Source: Planctomycetes bacterium DG_23 | GTDB lineage: Bacteria; Planctomycetota; DG-23 | Direction of reading: 5' to 3' | NCBI GenBank assembly: GCA_001302825.1 | Contig: LIZR01000007.1 | Coordinates: forward strand, 1 to 34,004 | DNA: 34,004 bases | In this document: in pieces, positions 17,787 through 24,584 of the stretch | Position numbering within the stretch: position 1 is the first letter of the stretch | Layout of the letters: each line of letters starts with the position of its first letter | Made by a program: the position numbers and the translations under genes | The notes under the pieces: generated by a model | Databases searched by the model: none | The model's input: the letters and a program-made list of their open reading frames with translations, nothing else | Told to the model about the DNA's origin: nothing

Positions 17787-19159
17787 CCCCAGGCAATATG
17801 TCTCAAACGCCGAAAGAGCGAGGCAATAACCCGGGTAGAGGTTATCTGCCGGAAGTTGCGCCAGAGCACCCCGAAGCGCAGATAGAATTCCAAGAAGGCC
17901 CTGCGCCTCCAACTGGCCAGGGCCTGCGCCGACAGCCCTTCCAATTCCACCAGCACATGGTCCACATCGTATTTGCGCAGGTCATCTACCTTTATATAAC
18001 CCTTCTTTTTGTAAAGGTCGAAGATTTCCGTGCCCGGAAAAGGCACACACAGATTGAACTGCGCCGAATCCAGATCCGTTTCCTTGGCAAAGTTTATGGT
18101 TTCTCTCACCGTGCGCGGCGTCTCCCCGGGAAGGCCAAAGATGAAAAAGCCTACCGTGTATATCCCCAATTCTTTCGCACATTTTACCACCCGGCGCACC
18201 TTTTCCCGGTTTACTTCTTTATGGATATTATGAAGTATCCTTTCATTGACCGACTCTATTCCAAAGGCCAAAGAATAGCAACCGGCTTTATGCATCCAGA
18301 CCAGCACCTCCTCATCCAGGGTTCCTATATGCACCCCATCCGGGCATTTCCACCATATTTTAAGCCCCCGTTCAATGATCCCTTTACAGATGGCTATCAC
18401 GCGCTTGCGGTCCAGCGTCAGGTTATCGTCCTCAAAATGTATCTCTCGCACCCCCCATTCTTTCACCAGATATTCAATCTCATCTAAGACATTCTCTGGA
18501 GACCTTGCCCGCCACTTCCCTCCGGTAAGCACGCTATTAGCGCAGAAGGCGCAGCGAAACGGACAGCCCCGCGAGGTGAGCATAGTCACAAAAGGGGCCT
18601 GGCGAAAATAGGCGCCGTGTGGGGCCTGACCATATCTTTCCAGATGCAAGAGATGATATGCGGGAAAAGGCAGGCTATCCAGATTTCCAATGAGCTCTTG
18701 CTTGCGCAAATGAATCTGGCCATCTCGCTCAAAACAAAGGCCGGGAATTTCCTCCAGACTCTTTTTTCCTTCCAGGGCCTCAAGCAGCGCCGGGAGACTG
18801 CTCTCCCCTTCTCCGACAATCACGAAATCCACATCCTTCTCGCGTGCCGTTTCTTCAGGAAGGCAGGTGGGATGGACCCCGCCCAGGACCACAGTAATTT
18901 TGGGGTCTTTGGCCTTAATCAGGCGGGCGAGGGCCAGAGCGTCGTAGAAGTTATGGGTCATAGTGCTTATGCCGGCCACCTGGAACTCGCGGCGAAGCAC
19001 CTCCCGGCGAAGCCGCTGCCAGTTGCCCGAGAGGTCCGCATCCAGTATCTCTACTGCTTTTGCGTCTTTCTCCAGGCAGGCGGCGATATAACCCAGGCCC
19101 AAAGGTGCGCTATAAAAATGCGAGCCGAATGTCGGCGCATTGATAAGAAGGGTTCGCAC
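17783..19159 (-). CDS. B12-binding domain radical SAM protein
   Basis: 458 aa; PLGLGYIAACLEKDAKAVEILDADLSG, VVLGGVHPTCLPEETAREKDVDFVIVGEGESSLPALLEAL, TSRGCPFRCAFCANSVLTGGKWRARSPENVLDEIEYL, FFIFGLPGETPRTVRETI. Confidence 0.94.
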   Translation of the reverse strand: MRTLLINAPTFGSHFYSAPLGLGYIAACLEKDAKAVEILDADLSGNWQRLRREVLRREFQVAGISTMTHNFYDALALARLIKAKDPKITVVLGGVHPTCLPEETAREKDVDFVIVGEGESSLPALLEALEGKKSLEEIPGLCFERDGQIHLRKQELIGNLDSLPFPAYHLLHLERYGQAPHGAYFRQAPFVTMLTSRGCPFRCAFCANSVLTGGKWRARSPENVLDEIEYLVKEWGVREIHFEDDNLTLDRKRVIAICKGIIERGLKIWWKCPDGVHIGTLDEEVLVWMHKAGCYSLAFGIESVNERILHNIHKEVNREKVRRVVKCAKELGIYTVGFFIFGLPGETPRTVRETINFAKETDLDSAQFNLCVPFPGTEIFDLYKKKGYIKVDDLRKYDVDHVLVELEGLSAQALASWRRRAFLEFYLRFGVLWRNFRQITSTRVIASLFRRLRHIAWG

Positions 19160-19177
19160 TGCAAGCCTCTTTCAAAA

Positions 19178-20791
19178 TTAGAGCGGTCTGCCCATAACTA
19201 TTACAAAAAGACCTTTCAAATCCGGCTTAGAAGCGGTCTCGGTTTTGTCCATAAGCAAAATCTTCACCTCGAAATCAAAGGTTTCATCGCTGCCCCGGAA
19301 CTTACGTCGGGAGTGAAATTCCCGTGCCACGGGCCCGCTTACCTCGTAGCCGTTGTCCGCAGCCCATTTTCTGAAATCCTTCACTCTTAAAGAGGGGTCG
19401 AGAAAAACGATAATCCTCTTCTCGCAGCCCGGTGGGTAAGGATGCCAGAGCAGTTCCGGCTTTACTGTAATTATGGGAATGCCGGAATAGGCGCCGAAAA
19501 ATGCGCCCACTTCCTCCACAGAGCCGGAAAAGACCGCGAGCGTCGCACCCTCCTGGCGCGCTATTTCTATCAATCCCTGACTTATGGTGGTGCAGTCGGC
19601 CCAGCCTTCTCCTCCCAACCACCCTAAGTGCGTGGCCGAAGAGAGCAACGAGTACTCCTTGAACTTATGGGTAGCATAGCAGGAAAAGAGCAGCATCACC
19701 GCGCAGGCCCCCATCACCACTGCCTTGGCTGCCCTTCGCCACTGCCACATTTGCGCAAGCGGCAGGGAGGCAAGAGACGCCGCGGGCAAGATACTCACTG
19801 CGAAATGCCGCGGCATCCCTTGAAAAATAAATAGCGATATACCCACCACGGCCCAAAAACAAAAATGCAGGAATCTGGCCAGTTCACTTTTCTCATCGTC
19901 AGCCTTAAACACATATCGCAGAGTATAAAAAGCCCCCATTAAAAACACCAGCCCTATCACCGGACCCATATATTCCCAGCCCAGGTCGCTTTCAATATTC
20001 CCCGGAATCTTAGGAAAATAGTAACCCAGGAAAAGGTCAAATGTGTGCGCAGAGAAATTGAAGAGGCGTAAATACCCCAGTGCGTTACGTTTGAAAGCCA
20101 CAAATTGGTGCGTAATAGTCCAGTAGAGAAAAGGGCTGGAGATAAAGAAAAATAGAGCAAGGGAAAGATATAAGGCCGGCTTGGAAAACCAGCGCCTGCC
20201 CCGGCTCGTCAGGAGCAAATAAAGAAAAAGTCCCGGGACGATAAAGAGGATGGTCTCCTTTGCCAGAAACCCCAAGGCCCCGGCTACGGCAGCAGCAAAC
20301 ATCCATCCGGCCTTTTCAGTCTTTACGGCCTTAAAGAAAAAATAAAGGACGAGCGCAGCGAAAAAAAGATAAGTAATATCCTCCAGCATATTCTTGGAAA
20401 GAAAAATGTAAATCTCGTTCAAGGCGATAAGTACGGCAGCAAAAATCCCGGAAAGTGGACCAAATCCTTCTTTGGTGAGTGCGTAAACGGGAAAAATCAT
20501 CGCCGCCCCCAAAATCACATGTATAAAACGCCAGCCAAAAGGCGTGTCGCCGAAAAGAACCGAACTCACCCGGGTAAGATAAGGTTCGAATGGACCGTGA
20601 TATGTGCCGTAAACGGGGAGGAAAATTCTGCCGGGTTTTAGGGATATGTCTCTTGCCAAAAGCACTACATCCACACTATCATCTATGAAGGGCACCCCAC
20701 TGCCATAAATTCTGAGGCCCAAAGCCACCAGAAAAATAATCATCACTATTGCCAGCCGGACTTTTCTATTCATCTCAACTTCCGCTCGCAT
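19178..20791 (-). CDS. GT-C/PMT_2 (ArnT-like) membrane glycosyltransferase, paralog
   Basis: 537 aa; LRIYGSGVPFIDDSVDVVLLARDISLKPGRIFLPVYGTYHGPFEPYL; polytopic; C-terminal soluble domain as in the 20808 and 22606 paralogs. Confidence 0.83.
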   Translation of the reverse strand: MRAEVEMNRKVRLAIVMIIFLVALGLRIYGSGVPFIDDSVDVVLLARDISLKPGRIFLPVYGTYHGPFEPYLTRVSSVLFGDTPFGWRFIHVILGAAMIFPVYALTKEGFGPLSGIFAAVLIALNEIYIFLSKNMLEDITYLFFAALVLYFFFKAVKTEKAGWMFAAAVAGALGFLAKETILFIVPGLFLYLLLTSRGRRWFSKPALYLSLALFFFISSPFLYWTITHQFVAFKRNALGYLRLFNFSAHTFDLFLGYYFPKIPGNIESDLGWEYMGPVIGLVFLMGAFYTLRYVFKADDEKSELARFLHFCFWAVVGISLFIFQGMPRHFAVSILPAASLASLPLAQMWQWRRAAKAVVMGACAVMLLFSCYATHKFKEYSLLSSATHLGWLGGEGWADCTTISQGLIEIARQEGATLAVFSGSVEEVGAFFGAYSGIPIITVKPELLWHPYPPGCEKRIIVFLDPSLRVKDFRKWAADNGYEVSGPVAREFHSRRKFRGSDETFDFEVKILLMDKTETASKPDLKGLFVIVMGRPL

Positions 20792-20807
20792 ACCCCCAGA
20801 GTAAATA

Positions 20808-22409
20808 TTAATTCAGAGAAACCAAAAGGTTCATAAGTTCTTCGCCCGCTTTCTCCTTCACCTGTTCTTCTTTCTCAAAAACAAGGATGCGCACGGGCCA
20901 GGAGAAGCTTTCTTCGCGCCCCTGGAATCTCCTGGAGGCTATCATAGTCTCTTGTTTATTCAAAGTCATTTTTAGATTATGTCTTTCTGCCCATTTCTTA
21001 TATCGCCTCCCCTTAACCCCCGGCACCAAAATTATCACTACCTTCTTCAAATCCTCTGGATAGACCTTCCTCCAGCGATGCTGCCTCTTGGAACTAACCA
21101 CCTTCCAGCCGGAATAGGCCTCCATAAATGGGCCGGCGGCGCCCAGGTTCTTCCCGGGCAAAACCACTAAGGTCGGCTGGTATTTCCCGATCACCTCAAT
21201 CAAGCCCTTACTCAAGGTGGTCATATCTATGGAGACCCACCCTTTGTCATCCGGGACACAGATGGTGCTGTGGGGGACCCAGTATTCCCCAAATTTATAA
21301 GTAGCAAAGGATGCTATGATGCACATCAGTACCAGGGCCCCGATGACCAGGTATTGCGCCCCCTTTTCCCTTTCCCAGCGCCAGAGACTACCTAAAGCCG
21401 TAGAGGCCAAGACACTCGCCGCGATGAGGGCCGGGAGAAAATGTCTTGCTTCCCCCCTAACAAAAAGAAGAGAAACTCCTGCTACAGACCAGAACACCAG
21501 ATAAACCATCCTTATAAAATTATCCCTCAATTTCACCGTAGAATAAAACACCCCCATTAAAAGGACCATCCCCGAGAAGTGGTCCATATATTCATAGCCG
21601 AACTCTGTTTTGTAGGCCTTACCGCCAATAAAGAAAAAACTGCCCAGGAAGAGATTAAAGGCCTTGCCTGAAAAGCGGAATAACTCCACAAGCGCGGCTC
21701 TGTGGGGGTGGTGAGGCCAGTTGCGAGTATAGCCCCACAATAAGTAGGGACTGAAAATGGCCAGGGAGATGAGAAGAGCCAGGTAAATCTCCTTGCGCTT
21801 CAGCCACTTCCAGTAACCTTTGGAAAAAAAGACGAAAAAGGCCAGCCCCGGTATGACAAACAGGATGCTTAAATGGGTTATCATCGCCAGCCCAAACACA
21901 ATGCCGGAAGCGAGCATCCATCCCCGGCTATCTAATCTTAAGGCCTTCCAGAAACAAAAGAGCAGCAAGGTGCCCAGGAACAACAGCAAGCCATGCTCAA
22001 TATTATATTTAGAGTAAAATATATGGACAGGATTAAAGGCCAAAACCGCCATAGCCAGCAGGGCTTCAGTCTGGCTCAGGCCGTCCTTGACCAGCAAATA
22101 GAGGAGGGGCAAAGTGAGTGTGCTAAAAAAAACGGTGGCGAATTGCCAACCAAAAGGGCTCTGGCCGAAGATTAATGAACTTAGCCGTGAGGCATACACC
22201 AAGAGGGGGCCGTGGTAGCCACCATAAAGGGGTAAACAGACGTGGCGGGGATTAAACGAAATATCCCGGGCTATGGGGACGATATCTGCGGCATTGTGGA
22301 TAAAAGGAAGCCAACTCCCCCAGAGCCTTAGTCCTGCGCCCAAGACCAGGATAGTCAGCACCAGGATTTCACTTCTTCCTAATTTTATTTTGGGCCAAGG
22401 TGCCTTCAT
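20808..22409 (-). CDS. GT-C/PMT_2 (ArnT-like) membrane glycosyltransferase, paralog
   Basis: 533 aa; LRLWGSWLPFIHNAADIVPIARDISFNPRHVCLPLYGGYHGP; C-terminal TTLSKGLIEVIGKYQPTLVVLPGKNLGAAGPFMEAYSGWKVVSSKRQHRWRK. Confidence 0.83.
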   Translation of the reverse strand: MKAPWPKIKLGRSEILVLTILVLGAGLRLWGSWLPFIHNAADIVPIARDISFNPRHVCLPLYGGYHGPLLVYASRLSSLIFGQSPFGWQFATVFFSTLTLPLLYLLVKDGLSQTEALLAMAVLAFNPVHIFYSKYNIEHGLLLFLGTLLLFCFWKALRLDSRGWMLASGIVFGLAMITHLSILFVIPGLAFFVFFSKGYWKWLKRKEIYLALLISLAIFSPYLLWGYTRNWPHHPHRAALVELFRFSGKAFNLFLGSFFFIGGKAYKTEFGYEYMDHFSGMVLLMGVFYSTVKLRDNFIRMVYLVFWSVAGVSLLFVRGEARHFLPALIAASVLASTALGSLWRWEREKGAQYLVIGALVLMCIIASFATYKFGEYWVPHSTICVPDDKGWVSIDMTTLSKGLIEVIGKYQPTLVVLPGKNLGAAGPFMEAYSGWKVVSSKRQHRWRKVYPEDLKKVVIILVPGVKGRRYKKWAERHNLKMTLNKQETMIASRRFQGREESFSWPVRILVFEKEEQVKEKAGEELMNLLVSLN

Positions 22410-22460
22410 CGTCCTATCCTGACAGCCAGTTCTTTTTTAGCCCCAAAATTCTACGAAAAT

Positions 22461-22605
22461 CGGGCCTCAAAGCCAAAGGCCCCTGCCGCCACGGCAGCCA
22501 GCATCCATCCCCTTTTTCGGCCTTTATAGCCCTAAGATAAAGAAATAGAAAGTAAGCGCGGCGGCAAAAATACCAGCAGCTTCCCCAAGCCCTGTAGGTA
22601 AGACA
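22461..22605 (-). pseudogene. Decayed fragment of an additional PMT_2 paralog
   Basis: Minus strand gives VLPTGLGEAAGIFAA-ALTFYFFILGL, then AIKAEKG, then GWMLAAVAAGAFGF in three frames; matches EGFGPLSGIFAAV...AALVLYFFFKAVKTEKAGWMFAAAVAGALGF of the 19178 paralog. Confidence 0.75.
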
Positions 22606-24216
22606 TTATTCCAAAGGGACAAGGAGGTTCATAAGTTCTTCGCCTCCTTCTTCTCCCACTTGTTCCTTTGTCTGGAAAACCAGAATACGAACGGGCAAGG
22701 AGAAGTTCTCCACGTGCCCCCGGAATCTCCTGGAGGCCGAAACTTCCTCCTCCTTGCGCAGGGTCATTCTCAGATTTTGCCTTTCGGCCCACTGCTTGAA
22801 CCTTTTCTCCCCCACCCCCGGCGCCAGAATAACCACTGTCCTCTCTAAATCCTCAGGGAAAATCTTCCTCCAGCGGTGCTGCCTTTTGGAACTAACCACC
22901 TTCCAGCCGGAATAGGCCTCCATAAATGAGCCGGTGGCGCGCAGGTCCTTCCCGGGCAAAACCACTAAGGTCGGTTGGTATTTCCCGGTCACCTCAATCA
23001 AGCCCTTAGCCAAAGTAGTCATATCTATGGGATGGCCTTCGTCCGAAATAGCCACCGGAACTTCAGCGCTGGTAATCCAGTATTCCTCGAATTGATGACT
23101 GGCCCAGGCACTTGAGGCAAAAAGGGCGGCAAAAAGCACCAGAACTCCAAGGCGTGCCCACTTTTCCTTTTTCCAGCGCCAGAGGTCCGCCAAAGCGACC
23201 GAAGCCAAGGCCGCCGCCGCCAGCACCAGGGGCACAAAATGCCTCGCTTGCCCCACCACCAGAAGCAGCGAAGCCGCCACCGCCGGCCAGAATACGAAAT
23301 GCATCATCCTCACCAAATCGTTCCTTACTCTCCTCAGCGAATAGAGCATCCCTATTACCAACACCAGCCCGGAAAGCCGCCCCATATATTCGTAGCCGAA
23401 ATCGCTTTCAAGAGAGATATCTCCCATAGGAAAAAATCCGCCCAAAAAGAGGTCCAGGGTGATACCGTAAAAGCCAAAAATCTCAAAGTATTTGGCCGCG
23501 TTATTGTAATCGAACCAATTATGCCGCCAGTTCCAATAAAGATAAGGCGAAAAAATAGCCAGAGCAATGGCCAGAGCCAGATAAGTTTGCGGCCTTCGTA
23601 ACCACTTCCGGCCCCTGGAAGAAAAAAGCAAAAAAAGAAAAAGTCCCGGAAGAGGAAATATGGTTCCTAATTGGGAAATCATTCCCAGACCCAGAGATAC
23701 GCCGGCAAGAATCATCCACATTCCGCTTTCTCTCTGGAAGGCCCTCCAGAAACAAAATAGCATAAGCGCGGTGGTGAAAAATATCGCCGGCGTCTCCACA
23801 TTGTAATCGGAGTAGAATATGTGCACCTCATTAAAGGCCACCAGGGCCATAGCCATCGTCGCCTCCAACTTCCCCAGCCCCTCGCGCACTAAAAAAAACA
23901 AAATGACAAAACTCAAAACCGCAAGAATTATGCCCCCGAGACGCCAGCCCATAGGGCTCTGGCCGAAAACCAGCGCACTCAGGTAAGCCTGGTAAGTTGA
24001 AAAGGGGCCGTGGTCGCTGCCGTGGGCGGGAAGGTTAAACCTCGAAGGCTCAAGACTCACATCCCGGGCAATGGGAATTATGTCCGTCCCATCCTCCCTG
24101 AAGGGAAGCCAACTGCCCCAGAGCCTCAGTCCCACGCCCAAAATGAGGACAATTACCACCAGGGTCTCAAGTTTACTTAATTTCATCTTCAGCCAGGAAG
24201 ACTCCATCCCCCCCAT
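22606..24216 (-). CDS. GT-C/PMT_2 (ArnT-like) membrane glycosyltransferase, paralog
   Basis: 536 aa; LRLWGSWLPFREDGTDIIPIARDVSLEPSRFNLPAHGSDHGPFSTY; C-terminal TTLAKGLIEVTGKYQPTLVVLPGKDLRATGSFMEAYSGWKVVSSKRQHRWRK. Confidence 0.83.
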   Translation of the reverse strand: MGGMESSWLKMKLSKLETLVVIVLILGVGLRLWGSWLPFREDGTDIIPIARDVSLEPSRFNLPAHGSDHGPFSTYQAYLSALVFGQSPMGWRLGGIILAVLSFVILFFLVREGLGKLEATMAMALVAFNEVHIFYSDYNVETPAIFFTTALMLFCFWRAFQRESGMWMILAGVSLGLGMISQLGTIFPLPGLFLFLLFSSRGRKWLRRPQTYLALAIALAIFSPYLYWNWRHNWFDYNNAAKYFEIFGFYGITLDLFLGGFFPMGDISLESDFGYEYMGRLSGLVLVIGMLYSLRRVRNDLVRMMHFVFWPAVAASLLLVVGQARHFVPLVLAAAALASVALADLWRWKKEKWARLGVLVLFAALFASSAWASHQFEEYWITSAEVPVAISDEGHPIDMTTLAKGLIEVTGKYQPTLVVLPGKDLRATGSFMEAYSGWKVVSSKRQHRWRKIFPEDLERTVVILAPGVGEKRFKQWAERQNLRMTLRKEEEVSASRRFRGHVENFSLPVRILVFQTKEQVGEEGGEELMNLLVPLE

Positions 24217-24245
24217 CCTGAAAATCTCTCCTTTTTAGCCCCATA

Positions 24246-24274
24246 ATCTTACGAGAAATGCTCCTGATTGTCAA
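24246..24274 (-). promoter_or_regulatory. Sigma-70-type promoter for the 24216 PMT gene
   Basis: Minus strand TTGACA (24274-24269), 17-bp spacer, TAAGAT (24251-24246). Confidence 0.6.
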
Positions 24275-24390
24275 GACCAATTGCTTGCGCCCATAAGGCT
24301 TGACAAGGAAGGGACTTTGTGAAATATTATATTTTTATGGGCGCCGGGGTTTGCTTACTCCTGGCAAAAGGAAAGAAGCCCAAATTTGCT

Positions 24391-24409
24391 AACTGCCAAA
24401 ATGGCAGTT
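24391..24409. promoter_or_regulatory. Perfect dyad AACTGCCA-AAA-TGGCAGTT, candidate enhancer/operator for dnaK
   Basis: 8-bp arms, 3-bp spacer, no mismatch; centre about 90 bp upstream of the sigma-54-like -24 element. Confidence 0.55.
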
Positions 24410-24491
24410 GCTTTGTTAGGATCGGTTTTAGTCTTTTTCCCTAAGTACTTTGAATATAAAGGCTTAAACAAGCACTTACTAATCCGAGTTC

Positions 24492-24507
24492 TGGCACATA
24501 GTTTGCA
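24492..24507 (+). promoter_or_regulatory. Sigma-54 (RpoN)-type -24/-12 promoter motif upstream of dnaK-clpB
   Basis: TGGCAC-ATAGT-TTGCA; GG and GC separated by 10 bp; matches the consensus TGGCAC-N5-TTGCW at all specified positions; about 78 bp before the dnaK ATG. Confidence 0.7.
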
Positions 24508-24540
24508 CTTAATCTCACGAGAGTAATTCCTGTTTTACTT

Positions 24541-24565
24541 GACGAGCGAAAATACTTTGTTCGTC
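24541..24565 (+). promoter_or_regulatory. RNA hairpin in the dnaK 5' leader next to the RBS
   Basis: GACGAGCGAA-AATAC-TTTGTTCGTC, 10 pairs including two G-U, ending a few nt before GGAAAGGAG. Confidence 0.5.
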
Positions 24566-24584
24566 TCGCGGAAAGGAGCAAAAG

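Noticed and set aside
17787-17912. N-terminal extension of the aminotransferase (MEAQGLLGILSALRG...)
   Set aside because: Lies antiparallel to nothing but inside the upstream radical SAM gene on the same strand; the ATGA overlap at 17783-17786 gives the expected start.
22532-22792. 86-aa ORF on the minus strand
   Set aside because: Out-of-frame shadow of the 22606 PMT gene running into the relic; not a gene itself.
24391-24409. Reading the AACTGCCA dyad as an intrinsic terminator
   Set aside because: No T-tract after the stem on the plus strand and no upstream plus-strand gene to terminate.
24300-24584. CIRCE/HrcA operator for dnaK
   Set aside because: No TTAGCACTC-N9-GAGTGCTAA or close variant; GCACTT fragments occur only as direct repeats.
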